From Bradyrhizobiaceae bacterium (GTDB lineage: Bacteria > Pseudomonadota > Alphaproteobacteria > Rhizobiales > Xanthobacteraceae): 53,549 nt of DNA. This document shows, one piece after another, positions 7,830 through 16,865 of the stretch. How positions within the stretch are numbered: position 1 is the first letter of the stretch; each line of letters opens with the position of its first letter. The DNA lies in NCBI GenBank assembly GCA_947481635.1, contig CANKHJ010000008.1, positions 1 through 53,549 on the forward strand. The letters run 5' to 3'. The translations under genes and the position numbers were made by a program. The notes below the pieces were generated by a model. The model saw nothing but the letters and a program-made list of their open reading frames with translations, made no database searches and was not told the DNA's origin.

Positions 7830-8741
7830 CTACGATCCAATCGTCACGAACACGATCTCGGGCGGCACGCCGAAGCGCAGCGGGGCGATGCTGCATCCAA
7901 GGCCGCCTGAGACGATCAGGTCGCAGGCCTCGCTCACATGCCCATAGGCATATTTGTTTCCATAGTCCGACGGCACCACCGGCGACCAGCCGAACAGGCG
8001 CACCTGGCCGCCATGGGTATGGCCGCTGAGCACCAGCGACACCCGCTCCGGGACACGCACGATGATATCCGGCTCGTGCGCCAGCAGGATCACCGGCGCA
8101 TCGTCGGTGATTTTGGCGAGCGTGCCGTCGAGATCGTCGACCCCCATTCGGACATCGCGACGGCGCGCGCGGCGCAGCCGTGGCAGAAACGCAAGCTGAT
8201 CGCCGAGCCCCGCGAGCCAGAACGGCGTGCCATCCTTGGTGAGGCGGATCACGTCATTTTCGTAGACCGGAATTTGGACATCCTCCAACGCGCGGCGACC
8301 GACCGGCACGCCTGTGCCGGTGCTTTGCATGGCCGGATCATTCCAGAATTCATGATTGCCGAGGATCGCGTGAACGCCGAGCGGCGCCTTGAGTCCCGCA
8401 AGCTCCTTGGCCCATTCGGCAGCCGGCACTTCATCGGAGATCCACTTCGACTGAGCGCCGACATAGTCACCGAGCAGCACGATCACGTCGGCATTCAGGC
8501 GGTTGGTCTGTTCGACGATGCCGCGGATCCGCTCAGGGCTCATCCACGGACGACAGGCATGGACGTCCGCAATCGCGGCAATGGTCAGCCGGAAGCCACG
8601 GGGCCAGCGGGGCGGCGTGACCTGGTAGCGGGTGACCCGCAGCCGCAGCAGCGGCTCGATCGCGAACGCGTAGCTCGCCGTGGCGATACCAGCCACGCCG
8701 AGCGCTGCGAGCCAGGTGAGAAACCGGCGGCGGGAGATCAT
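7830..8741 (-). CDS. Exported metallophosphoesterase, YkuE-like
   Basis: Calcineurin-like phosphoesterase of 303 residues. The N-terminus SRRRFLTWLAALGVAG is a twin-arginine signal or anchor, so the enzyme should act in the periplasm or at the inner-membrane outer face. Metal-ligand motifs appear in order: DVHACRP (Asp59, His61), LLGDYVG, ILGNHEFW, LLAHEPD and LSGHTHGGQ. This matches the YkuE group of membrane-associated phosphodiesterases; the substrate is not known. It lies between ruvB and ybgC, 74 bases after ruvB, on the same strand. Confidence 0.88.
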   Translation of the reverse strand: MISRRRFLTWLAALGVAGIATASYAFAIEPLLRLRVTRYQVTPPRWPRGFRLTIAAIADVHACRPWMSPERIRGIVEQTNRLNADVIVLLGDYVGAQSKWISDEVPAAEWAKELAGLKAPLGVHAILGNHEFWNDPAMQSTGTGVPVGRRALEDVQIPVYENDVIRLTKDGTPFWLAGLGDQLAFLPRLRRARRRDVRMGVDDLDGTLAKITDDAPVILLAHEPDIIVRVPERVSLVLSGHTHGGQVRLFGWSPVVPSDYGNKYAYGHVSEACDLIVSGGLGCSIAPLRFGVPPEIVFVTIGS

Positions 8742-8815
8742 GCGGCGGAATAGGCCGTGGCGGTCGTTACCAATCCCTCACCCCGATGCAGGAATCGCGC
8801 GACGTCGCGATGCAG

Positions 8816-9856
8816 TCACGCATCTTCCTGCCCGAATAGTCCAAATTGTGACGGGTCGCGCGACGGCTCGGCCAGCCCGAGGTGACGAAAGGCATGGCCG
8901 GTGAGCAGGCGGCCGCGCGGCGTCCGCTGCACGAAGCCCTGCTGGATCAGAAACGGCTCGATGATCTCCTCGATCGCGTCGCGCGGCTCGGAGAGCGCGG
9001 CGGCGATGGTCTCGACCCCGACCGGACCGCCGCCGTAATTCAGCGCCACGGTGTTGAGGTAGCGCCGGTCCATCGCGTCGAGGCCGGCGGCATCGACTTC
9101 CAGGCGCAGCAAGGCATCGTCGGCCACCGCGCGGTCGATCTTGTCCGCCTTTGCCACCAGCGCAAAATCCCGTACGCGGCGCAGCAGCCGCCCGGCAATG
9201 CGCGGCGTACCGCGCGCGCGGCGCGCGATCTCGTTCGCGCCATCGGCGGTCATGCCGATGCCGAAGACGCGCGCGCCACGATTCACGATCAGCTCGAGTT
9301 CTTCGACGGTGTAAAAATTCAGCCGGATCGGAATGCCGAAACGGTCGCGCAGCGGATTGGTGAGCAGTCCGGCGCGGGTGGTCGCGCCGACCAAAGTGAA
9401 CTTCGCGAGGTCGATCTTCACCGAACGTGCGGCCGGTCCCTCGCCGATGATCAGATCGAGCTGGAAGTCTTCCATCGCGGGATAGAGGATTTCCTCCACC
9501 GCCGGATTAAGCCGGTGAATCTCGTCGATGAACAGCACGTCGCGTTCTTCGAGATTGGTGAGCAGCGCCGCGAGATCGCCGGCCTTGGCGATCACCGGGC
9601 CCGAGGTGGCGCGGAAATTGACGCCGAGCTCGCGCGACACGATCTGCGCCAGCGTGGTCTTGCCCAAACCCGGCGGGCCGACGAACAACACATGATCGAG
9701 CGGTTCATTGCGCGTCTTCGCGGCCTCGATGAAGATCGAGAGATTGGCGCGCGCCTGCTGCTGGCCGATGAATTCGGACAGCCGCTGCGGCCGCAGCGAC
9801 GTGTCCGCGTCGTCTTCAATGCGCTCCGGCGTGACGATGCGGGGTGGCGTGCTCAC
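8816..9856 (-). CDS. ruvB: Holliday junction branch migration ATPase RuvB
   Basis: AAA+ motor that drives branch migration with RuvA. The 346-residue protein contains Walker A GPPGLGKT (about residues 60-67), Walker B FIDEIHR, sensor motif GATTRAG and a C-terminal winged helix with [18 protein letters not shown]. The start is the GTG at 9856, which overlaps the stop of the preceding membrane-protein gene by four bases (GTGA), implying translational coupling; an upstream in-frame ATG would add 67 residues unlike RuvB. Confidence 0.97.
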   Translation of the reverse strand: MSTPPRIVTPERIEDDADTSLRPQRLSEFIGQQQARANLSIFIEAAKTRNEPLDHVLFVGPPGLGKTTLAQIVSRELGVNFRATSGPVIAKAGDLAALLTNLEERDVLFIDEIHRLNPAVEEILYPAMEDFQLDLIIGEGPAARSVKIDLAKFTLVGATTRAGLLTNPLRDRFGIPIRLNFYTVEELELIVNRGARVFGIGMTADGANEIARRARGTPRIAGRLLRRVRDFALVAKADKIDRAVADDALLRLEVDAAGLDAMDRRYLNTVALNYGGGPVGVETIAAALSEPRDAIEEIIEPFLIQQGFVQRTPRGRLLTGHAFRHLGLAEPSRDPSQFGLFGQEDA

Positions 9857-10344
9857 CGCGCCACCCCGCGCCGCATCACCAGCCATCCGACGGATGCGGC
9901 AAAGAGAGAGAAGACGATGGTGACGACGACGCCATTCAGAGGCATGCTCGACTCGGACGTGAACACCTCGCGTTCGAACAAGCCGTAGAAAATCGGATTG
10001 GCCAGCAGCGCCGCGGCGATCACTGCGACAAATGACAACGGCCGCCACAGCGACCACAGCCCCAGCAGAATGCCGGCGATCGCGGCAATACCACCACCGG
10101 TCAGGTATGCCGCACCGAGAATGGTCACGAACATCTCCGCCAGGGCGCGGCCGAGATCGGCAAGGCTGGCCGGTGCGAGTGGCTCGAACAGGAACAGATA
10201 GGCGGTCATCGAGGCCATGACCAGGAACACCGCGACGCCGCCGATCAACGGTCCGACAATTGCGGCCAAGACAATGATCAGCGCCGCCCGACGGAGCCGG
10301 AGTGGCGACGTCGGCGAAGCATCGGCTGCCGCGGACACCATCAT
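9853..10344 (-). CDS. Four-helix membrane protein encoded between ruvA and ruvB
   Basis: Unrecognised inner-membrane protein of 163 residues. About four hydrophobic segments are visible: residues 21-45, 70-98, 103-121 and 137-157; there is no signal peptidase site and no catalytic motif. Its ATG overlaps the ruvA stop (ATGA) and its own stop overlaps the ruvB start (GTGA), so it is translationally embedded in the recombination operon. The same frame continues upstream through ruvA, but only as a shadow. The location suggests co-expression with RuvAB under DNA damage, not necessarily a shared function. Confidence 0.82.
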   Translation of the reverse strand: MMVSAAADASPTSPLRLRRAALIIVLAAIVGPLIGGVAVFLVMASMTAYLFLFEPLAPASLADLGRALAEMFVTILGAAYLTGGGIAAIAGILLGLWSLWRPLSFVAVIAAALLANPIFYGLFEREVFTSESSMPLNGVVVTIVFSLFAASVGWLVMRRGVAR

Positions 10345-10958
10345 CGCGCCAGTTCCTTCAGCCCAAGCTTGATGAGCTGCGCCGTCTCCGCGCCCTCCCC
10401 TGCGGTTCGCGATGCCGCAGCGATGGCCGCGGCCGCCTGCGGCTGGCCATAGCCGAGATTGACCAAAGCCGACACCGCGTCCGACACCGGCCGCGGCGCG
10501 CGCCGGTCGTCGACGCTGCCGGCAAGATGCACCACCGCCGGATCGAGATCGGCATAGGCCGGCGCCTTGTCCTTCAATTCGGTGACGATGCGTTCCGCGA
10601 CCTTCGGCCCGACGCCGGGGGCGCGCGCCACCATTGCCTTGTCGCGCATCGCAACCGCGGTCGCGAGATCGGCCGGCTTGTGGGTCGAGAGCACCGCGAG
10701 CGCGACCTTGGCGCCGACGCCCTGCACGGTCTGGAGCAATTTGAACCACTCGCGCTCGATGTCGTTCTCGAAGCCGAACAGCTTGATCTGGTCTTCGCGC
10801 ACATAGGTTTCGATCGCGAGCGCCGCCGGCGCGCCCTGCGCCGGCAGCGACTGCAACGTGCGAGCCGAGCAATGCACCTGATAGCCGACGCCGCCGACGT
10901 CGAGAATGATGTAGTCGTCGCCGTAACTGTCGATGATGCCCTTGAGCTTGCCGATCAT
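10341..10958 (-). CDS. ruvA: Holliday junction branch migration protein RuvA
   Basis: Tetrameric junction-binding subunit that loads RuvB. The 205 residues begin [20 protein letters not shown] (OB-fold domain I), followed by the helix-hairpin-helix region with [17 protein letters not shown] and [17 protein letters not shown], and a C-terminal domain III with [19 protein letters not shown] that contacts RuvB. The start overlaps the ruvC stop by four bases, and the end overlaps the next gene. Confidence 0.97.
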   Translation of the reverse strand: MIGKLKGIIDSYGDDYIILDVGGVGYQVHCSARTLQSLPAQGAPAALAIETYVREDQIKLFGFENDIEREWFKLLQTVQGVGAKVALAVLSTHKPADLATAVAMRDKAMVARAPGVGPKVAERIVTELKDKAPAYADLDPAVVHLAGSVDDRRAPRPVSDAVSALVNLGYGQPQAAAAIAAASRTAGEGAETAQLIKLGLKELAR

Positions 10959-11461
10959 CGCGCGGCCACCCTCAGAAGCATGCTGGTGCGGTGATGCGCA
11001 TGCGTGATCGCGATCGCCAGTGCGTCGGCGGCGTCGTGGGTCTGCGGCGTCGCCTTCGGCAGCAGCACGCCGAGCATCATGCGGATCTGCGCCTTCTCCG
11101 CGTGGCCGGCGCCGACCAGCGTTTTCTTCACCAGGTTCGGCGCGTATTCCGCGACCGACAGCCCGTAGATCGCCGGCACCAGCATCGCGATGCCGCGCGC
11201 CTGCCCGAGCTTGAGTGTCGCTGCCGCATCTTTGTTGACGAAGGTATTCTCCACCGCCGCCTCGTCGGGCGCATGTTCGTCGAGCACCTTGCGCAGCCCG
11301 TCATGGATCGTAACCAGCCGCAGCGCCAGCGCGGCGCCATCCTGGGTCGCGACCGAGCCGCAGGCCAGGAAACTCAGACGATTGCCCTCGACCTCGATCA
11401 GGCCCCAGCCGGTGCGGCGGAGCCCCGGATCGATACCGAGAATGCGAATCGGGCGGGCCAT
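10955..11461 (-). CDS. ruvC: Crossover junction endonuclease RuvC
   Basis: Resolvase that cuts Holliday junctions. The 168-residue product shows the RNase H-like fold with acidic catalytic residues: Asp in [15 protein letters not shown], Glu in [11 protein letters not shown] and the C-terminal Asp pair in [14 protein letters not shown]. The ATG at 11461 (MARPIRIL) is preferred over one eight codons upstream because it gives the normal N-terminus. It is first in the ruvC-ruvA-orf-ruvB operon; yebC, its usual upstream neighbour, is displaced by more than 5 kb. Confidence 0.96.
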   Translation of the reverse strand: MARPIRILGIDPGLRRTGWGLIEVEGNRLSFLACGSVATQDGAALALRLVTIHDGLRKVLDEHAPDEAAVENTFVNKDAAATLKLGQARGIAMLVPAIYGLSVAEYAPNLVKKTLVGAGHAEKAQIRMMLGVLLPKATPQTHDAADALAIAITHAHHRTSMLLRVAAR

Positions 11462-11562
11462 GATCCCCACGGTGTAACTCTGCAACCCTGTTCCGCCTAG
11501 GCTCGCGTCGCCCGAGGGATTTCGACCTGTTAAGGGACGGCGGCCATACCGGGAATCGCCGC

Positions 11563-12342
11563 TTGCCAGAGTTCCTCGCCGACATTTCGTTCGCCGCGGT
11601 CGTGACCGACCACCGTTTCCCGTTCGCGATCGCCTGCGCGATCCTGGCCGGGATCGTACGCGGCTTTTCGGGTTTCGGCTCGGCGCTGGTGTTCATTCCG
11701 ATCATGAGCGCGCTTTACGGGCCGCAATTTGCCGCCGGCGCGTTCGTGCTGATCGATCTGGCGGTCGACGCGATGCTGGTCCCCGGCATCTGGCGGCAAA
11801 CGCGCTGGCGCGAGGTCTGGCCGATGGCGGCTGCGGCCGTGGTCGCGGGACAATTTGGCGCGATCATCCTGAAATATTCGGATCCGGTCGCGCTGCGCTG
11901 GGCGATCAGCGCCATCGTGCTTGCGGTCGTCGCGATCCTGGCATCGGGCTGGCGCTATCCCGGCCGGCCGGTGCTGATCGTGTCGCTTGCGGTCGGGGCG
12001 CTGTCCGGCCTGCTCGGCTCATCGATGCAGATCGCCGGGCCGCCGGTGATCCTGTACTGGCTCGGCAGCGCCGCCGATGTCGTGACGGTGCGCGCGAATT
12101 TCATCGGTTATTTCACGCTGCTCTCGCTCGGCCTGTTCTGGACCTATGCCGCACGCGAGATCATCACGGCGGAGGTCATCGCGCTCGCGTTGATGACCGG
12201 CCCGATTCAGGTCTTCGCCACCTGGATCGGCACGCGGCTGTTTCACGTCGCCTCGGCCAAGACTTACCGCTGGGTCGCCTACGTGGTGATCGCGGCCGTG
12301 GCATTGGTCAGCATGCCGGTGCTCGACGGGCTGTGGCAATGA
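11563..12342 (+). CDS. TauE/SafE family sulfite/organosulfur exporter-like permease
   Basis: Membrane permease of 259 residues with about eight hydrophobic segments. Each half of the protein carries a glycine motif of the family, [17 protein letters not shown] near the N-terminus and [17 protein letters not shown] in the middle. Family members export sulfite, sulfoacetate or related anions; the substrate here cannot be read. The start used is TTG (PEFLADIS), with no in-frame ATG upstream near the hydrophobic region. It diverges from ruvC. Confidence 0.85.
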   Translation: MPEFLADISFAAVVTDHRFPFAIACAILAGIVRGFSGFGSALVFIPIMSALYGPQFAAGAFVLIDLAVDAMLVPGIWRQTRWREVWPMAAAAVVAGQFGAIILKYSDPVALRWAISAIVLAVVAILASGWRYPGRPVLIVSLAVGALSGLLGSSMQIAGPPVILYWLGSAADVVTVRANFIGYFTLLSLGLFWTYAAREIITAEVIALALMTGPIQVFATWIGTRLFHVASAKTYRWVAYVVIAAVALVSMPVLDGLWQ

Positions 12343-12446
12343 GCTTGAGAATCTAGCCCCGCCGAAGGTCGAACTCGCATTGAGCCAGGCAGAAAGCTAG
12401 AGTTGCGCGCCGCCATTCCGTCCTCGTCTCGTCAAGGAAGCCACCC

Positions 12447-13748
12447 ATGATATCAAACGCGATCAACGCCGTGCTCCCGGTGCGGAGACTCGCGCTGCCA
12501 ATCCTCATGCTGGTGGCTCTTGCCGGCGCGGCGCTTGCCGCCGCTACGGATCCGATCGCCAAGGATGCGCCGCAGGTCGAAACCTATCTGCGAAAACTGC
12601 TTGGCAGCAGCCAACTCCGCATCGTCGTCAAGGATGACAAGGTCGCCGACATCCTGGTGGCCGACAAGCCGGTCGGCAAACTGGAACGCGATGATGACGA
12701 TTTCACCGTCACGCTCAACATTCCCCCCGAGGCGGCATCCACCGACGGCAAGACCGATACCCCGAAAGCCGAGCGCTATCTGCGCGACCTGTTCGGCAAT
12801 CAGAAGATCGGGCTCAAGGTCAACAAATCGAACGACATCGAGTTTCAAATCGACTCGGAGTTCGAAGGGAGCCTCTACAACGACGGCGGCGCCACCACCG
12901 TGATGATCCCGCTGTTTGCCAGAGATCTCCCCGCCACGCCCGCGATGGTCGCGAGCAATATCGAGCCGGTCGACTCGGCCAACTCGGTCTACTACGCCCG
13001 CAATTCCGGCACCGCCGTGCACGAGAGCGCGGGCGAAGACTCGCCGGTGGCCGCAAAACTGTCCGAGGATCAGCGCGTCAAGGTCACGGGCCGCACCAAA
13101 AACAGCTCCGCTTCGGAAGAGCGCTGGTATCAGGTCGACTATGCCGACGGAAAGCCCCGCTTCGTGCTCGGCAAGAATCTCCTGTCGGAAAAATCCCGTG
13201 AAGCGAAGCAGAAATACAAAACCCTCGAGACCACCTATTCGGCGATCCTGAATCAAATTGGCAATTCACAGGGCAAGCTCACCAAGTTCATGGGCTTCTA
13301 TACGCTCGGGCAGGATTGCACCCTCAATCCGGTGCAGGTCGACGCCGTGAAAGGCTTTGCCAGCACCCAGGCCTCAAGCCAGCGGCTGCAGGATCGGTTC
13401 TGGGGCAACACCAGCGCCGTGTTCTGGACCGACGGCAAGCAGGTCTTCCGGGCCTTCGTCGATTCCGGCACCATCATGAAGTACAATCCGACCTTCATCC
13501 GGGCGGCGAGTTACGGCAGTATCGGAAAGGTCGAACTCTATCGCCTGGACCGCGTCGAGCCGCCAGGCCTCGACCCCGACCTCGCCGTGAGCGGCTTCGC
13601 CGAGAACGGCAAATTCCTCGCGAATGTTCAGATCAACGGCGAGAACATCCGGTACCGCACCGCGACCCGTTGCAACAATCTGCCGAACGTCCGTGAAGCC
13701 GTGGCGCGATACTACAAGAACGCGATCGCGAGGCTGGCGGTCGACTAG
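12447..13748 (+). CDS. Exported protein with two DUF3126-like repeats and an SH3-like domain
   Basis: Function unknown; 433 residues. After a signal peptide (cleavage near residue 32, AALAAA) come two tandem copies of a roughly 50-residue unit. The first (residues 43-92) begins VETYLRKLLGSSQLRIV and the second (108-156) begins AERYLRDLFGNQKIGLKV. Both resemble the stand-alone cytoplasmic DUF3126 proteins of alphaproteobacteria. Residues about 178-248 look like a bacterial SH3 domain (VYYARNSGTAVHESAG to RWYQVDYADGKPRFVLGKNL). The C-terminal 170 residues, with Cys in LGQDCTLNP and TRCNNLPNV, are unrecognised. AAGGA precedes the ATG. The next gene also encodes an exported protein. Confidence 0.8.
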   Translation: MISNAINAVLPVRRLALPILMLVALAGAALAAATDPIAKDAPQVETYLRKLLGSSQLRIVVKDDKVADILVADKPVGKLERDDDDFTVTLNIPPEAASTDGKTDTPKAERYLRDLFGNQKIGLKVNKSNDIEFQIDSEFEGSLYNDGGATTVMIPLFARDLPATPAMVASNIEPVDSANSVYYARNSGTAVHESAGEDSPVAAKLSEDQRVKVTGRTKNSSASEERWYQVDYADGKPRFVLGKNLLSEKSREAKQKYKTLETTYSAILNQIGNSQGKLTKFMGFYTLGQDCTLNPVQVDAVKGFASTQASSQRLQDRFWGNTSAVFWTDGKQVFRAFVDSGTIMKYNPTFIRAASYGSIGKVELYRLDRVEPPGLDPDLAVSGFAENGKFLANVQINGENIRYRTATRCNNLPNVREAVARYYKNAIARLAVD

Positions 13749-13798
13749 CGGCATCAGACTGCGCACAGACAGCGAAAATCGGATCACAGAGCGTGACA

Positions 13799-15028
13799 AT
13801 GAATGCGGTCGTAAAGCCGGCGATGTTTGCGATCGCGCTGCTCGTCGCGGGTTTTCCAATACAGGTATTGGCGCAAGCGCAGGAATGCACGGGAGATATC
13901 TCGGCGGATTTCGAACCGAATGTCAAAGCCTGCACCGCCAAAATTCAGTCCGGCCGGCTGTCGAACAAAGACCTCGTGAGAGCGCTCGACAATCGCGGCT
14001 CCGCCTATCTCGCCAATGGCCGCTACGACCTTGCCATTCAAGATTTTGACCAGGTCATCACGATCGATCCGAAATTTGCCGGTGCCTATAATCGGCGCGG
14101 CTTCGCCTATCACAACAAGAAACAATACGATCTCGCCATCAGCGATTTCAGCCAGGCGATCAAGCTGGATCCAAAATCGGGTTCGTTTTTCACCAACCGG
14201 GCCAATAGCTACAAAGCCGACCGCCAGTTCGATCTGGCTATTCAGGACTACGGGCACGCCATCAAGCTGGATCCAAAATCGGCCGTGCATTTTTCGGAAC
14301 GCGGCGATGCTTACGCGGCCCAAGGCCAGTTCGACCGGGCGATCCAGGATCACGACCAGGCGCTCAAGCTGAAGCCCGATTTCAGCGTGTTCCTGTATCG
14401 GCGTGGCGCCACCTATGTCCGCAAAGGCCAATATGAGCTTGCGCTCAAAGACCTGAATCGCGCAATCGATCTGGACCCCAAACATGCGGCCGCGCTGAAC
14501 GATCGCGGCCTGGCATATCTCAGAACAGGGCGAACCAATCTTGCGATCCCGGACTTCAGCGAGGCGATCAAGATCGCGCCGGCCTTCGCGACCGCTCACA
14601 CCAATCTCGGAATCGCTTATGACCGCAACAAAGACCATGAACGCGCCGAACGCGCCTTCACCGAGTCGATTCGTCTTCGGCCTGACGACGCCGATACCTT
14701 GAACGGTCGATGCTGGCTTCGGGCCGTGATGAACAAGCTGGAACCAGCCCTCGCGGACTGCAATGAATCGCTGAGACTGAAGCCCGGCAGTTTTGAAGCG
14801 CTCGACAGTCGTGGGCTGGTCCACCTCAAGCTCGGCCAGTACGACGCCGCCATCACCGACTATGATGCGGTATTGAAGATCAATCCCAAGATAGCGATCT
14901 CGCTTCATGGCCGCGGCGTCGCAAAATCAAAAAAGGGAGACCAGGCGGGTGCCGATGCGGATCTTGCCGCGGCAAAGGCGATACAGGCAACGATTGCCGT
15001 TGAGTTCGCGACCTTTGGTGTGAAGTAG
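13799..15028 (+). CDS. Exported tetratricopeptide-repeat protein
   Basis: Periplasmic scaffold of 409 residues. A signal peptide ending LAQAQ is followed by a short Cys-containing segment (ECTGDISADFEPNVKACTAK) and about nine TPR units of the form NRGxAY...AIQDFDxAIxLDP, spanning about residues 55-390. Several repeats share near-identical DNA around the codons for IKLDPKS, a sign of recent internal duplication. TPR proteins bind peptides or proteins and no partner can be named. A GTG six bases upstream is an alternative start. It lies 50 bases after the DUF3126-like gene on the same strand and converges with the IalB-propeller gene. Confidence 0.85.
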   Translation: MNAVVKPAMFAIALLVAGFPIQVLAQAQECTGDISADFEPNVKACTAKIQSGRLSNKDLVRALDNRGSAYLANGRYDLAIQDFDQVITIDPKFAGAYNRRGFAYHNKKQYDLAISDFSQAIKLDPKSGSFFTNRANSYKADRQFDLAIQDYGHAIKLDPKSAVHFSERGDAYAAQGQFDRAIQDHDQALKLKPDFSVFLYRRGATYVRKGQYELALKDLNRAIDLDPKHAAALNDRGLAYLRTGRTNLAIPDFSEAIKIAPAFATAHTNLGIAYDRNKDHERAERAFTESIRLRPDDADTLNGRCWLRAVMNKLEPALADCNESLRLKPGSFEALDSRGLVHLKLGQYDAAITDYDAVLKINPKIAISLHGRGVAKSKKGDQAGADADLAAAKAIQATIAVEFATFGVK

Positions 15029-15104
15029 CCCCCGAGTCACGCACCGTAGGATGCATGACCGCATCCGCGCCTCCTTTCCCCGATTTAGGATGCGAGGCGC
15101 GGCG

Positions 15105-16772
15105 CTAATTCCTGGTCCACATTTTCAGGAAGCATTTCAGCGGCGCTTCGGAACCGAGCGTGACGATCCGGTCATCCGCCAGCGCGGCGACGCGGTGCTT
15201 CACCCCTTTCGGATAAGCCACGAAGGACTGCAGGTCCGCACCGGTCTCGGCGTCGTTGACCTTCACCTGTCCGGTCGATGCGATGCTCACCACGCGTCTG
15301 CCATCGCTGGAGACGACGGCGTCCGCAGGGTTGATCTTCTCCGTGGTCGGATGATTGGCGATCACCCTGGCGCCCTTCAAGTCTTCGTTGAAAAGCCAAA
15401 CGTTGCCGTTCAAATCGGCGATGATCATTTTCTTCCCGTCAGGAAAAAACTGCACCCGGTCCATCGTGTTCGAGGGGAATGTGGTGCCCGCAAGCAGCTT
15501 ACCGGTCGCAACGTCCCAGAGCCGGATCGGGTTTTCCTCATCACCCATGAAGCTGACCGTTACCGCCCTCGCGCCATTGGGTGAGAGCATGGAAAAAGCT
15601 ATCTTGGCGTCCGGCTCATCCGCGGTGCGGTGATTCACTTTCAGCACCGTCGCGCCGGTTTTGATATTCAGCAGATAGGCATCCCTGGCGAGGTGGGACA
15701 CGACCAGCACGCGCTCGCCATCCGGCGACAGCGCCAGGCTTTCGGGCGCGTCAGGCAGGTCGATGGTCTTGACAATGGCGCCGCCTGGCCGCGCGACGAT
15801 CTGCACGCCGCCACCCTTCAGATTATTATTACTGAAACCCGTCACGATGTATTTTCCGTCGCGGGTCAATGCCAGCCTCGAGAGCAGATGCTTGCCCCTG
15901 TCGAGGTGTTGTTCGCGCACGTCGCCGTTGGCGCTATCGAACACCATCATAAAACTGCCGGGGGATTGGCTGTTCGGAATCGCGACGATTGCGATGCTGC
16001 GCTCATCCGCTGACACTGCAATCGACGGCATGCAGGTCAGCAGCGGCTTGCTCCATTGCAGCCGGTAGGACGCGGTGGGAGACGGCGACGCGGCCGCCGC
16101 AGGCGCGGGCGCAACCACGGGCGCGGGCGTCTGCCTGGCCCTGGTCTCTTCCATTCTCCTGCGAAGTTCGGCCGCCCGGCGCGGGAGGTCCTGCTCCAGA
16201 ACCTTCCCCTGCTCCTCGGGCGGTTTGTCGCTCGCTTCGACCACCTTGGCAAAGTCAGCCAGCGGCACGCGGAAATCGACCTGCTTGCCGGCGAGATCGA
16301 TCCCCTGAAGGGTCAGCGTGGTGCCAGTCTTCATTTGCGCAACGAGATCGTCGGCGCCGACGTGATCGGCGACGCAGCCGTCCTTGCCGCAATAGACGAA
16401 CATGACCTGCGTCGCCGGCAAAAGATCGACCAGCACGCGCATCCCAAACTTGAGTTGCAGGTTGAGCGGCAAGGTCATGCGCAGCAGCGTCTGGCCCTCA
16501 TCCGGCTGGATCAGCGTCACCGCGGCGGAGGTTTCCCCGCCCTCCCCGCTCATGATTCTGCGCGCCGTGAAGCAGGCCCGCTGGTTCGGCACGGCGGCGC
16601 TGTTGCAGGTCTTCTCCCAGGCCGCCGTGAGCGGGTTCGCCCCGGTCTGAGCCCGGCTTTCCAGCAAGCCAAGGACTAAAGCGGCGACGGCCCCAATCGC
16701 CGGGATCCATCCGGCGCATCGCCGGCGCGCGCGCGACCCCGGAGACTGGCGTTTCTGCTGGCTGCTGACCAT
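15105..16772 (-). CDS. Exported fusion of an IalB-like domain and a WD40-type beta-propeller
   Basis: A 555-residue protein. After an Arg-rich start and a signal helix (about 24-42, ending SRAQ), residues 48-180 match the invasion-associated locus B fold, with WEKTCNSAAVPNQRACF, a VDLLPATQVMFVYCGKDGCV block and an FRVPLADFAKVVEA end. Cys56, Cys67, Cys128 and Cys133 are placed for disulfides. A charged helix (about 185-215) and a Pro/Ala linker lead to a propeller (about 238-550) with blades such as SLALSPDGERVLVVS, AFSMLSPNGARAVTVS and NPIRLWDVATGKLL. GGAGGAG seven bases before the ATG fixes the start. IalB proteins are normally about 170-200 residues without a propeller. Confidence 0.85.
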   Translation of the reverse strand: MVSSQQKRQSPGSRARRRCAGWIPAIGAVAALVLGLLESRAQTGANPLTAAWEKTCNSAAVPNQRACFTARRIMSGEGGETSAAVTLIQPDEGQTLLRMTLPLNLQLKFGMRVLVDLLPATQVMFVYCGKDGCVADHVGADDLVAQMKTGTTLTLQGIDLAGKQVDFRVPLADFAKVVEASDKPPEEQGKVLEQDLPRRAAELRRRMEETRARQTPAPVVAPAPAAAASPSPTASYRLQWSKPLLTCMPSIAVSADERSIAIVAIPNSQSPGSFMMVFDSANGDVREQHLDRGKHLLSRLALTRDGKYIVTGFSNNNLKGGGVQIVARPGGAIVKTIDLPDAPESLALSPDGERVLVVSHLARDAYLLNIKTGATVLKVNHRTADEPDAKIAFSMLSPNGARAVTVSFMGDEENPIRLWDVATGKLLAGTTFPSNTMDRVQFFPDGKKMIIADLNGNVWLFNEDLKGARVIANHPTTEKINPADAVVSSDGRRVVSIASTGQVKVNDAETGADLQSFVAYPKGVKHRVAALADDRIVTLGSEAPLKCFLKMWTRN

Positions 16773-16865
16773 GTCAAATCTCCTCCGCGGCAAGGGACCC
16801 GATCGCTGCCGACATGGCCGCCCACCGCGCCATTCGCGGCTGTGCACGGAGCATGAACCGATTCA

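Noticed and set aside
9853-10872. A 339-residue minus-strand protein spanning ruvA and the membrane ORF
   Set aside because: Its first half lies entirely over ruvA in another frame and has no protein-like pattern; only the last 163 residues are real.
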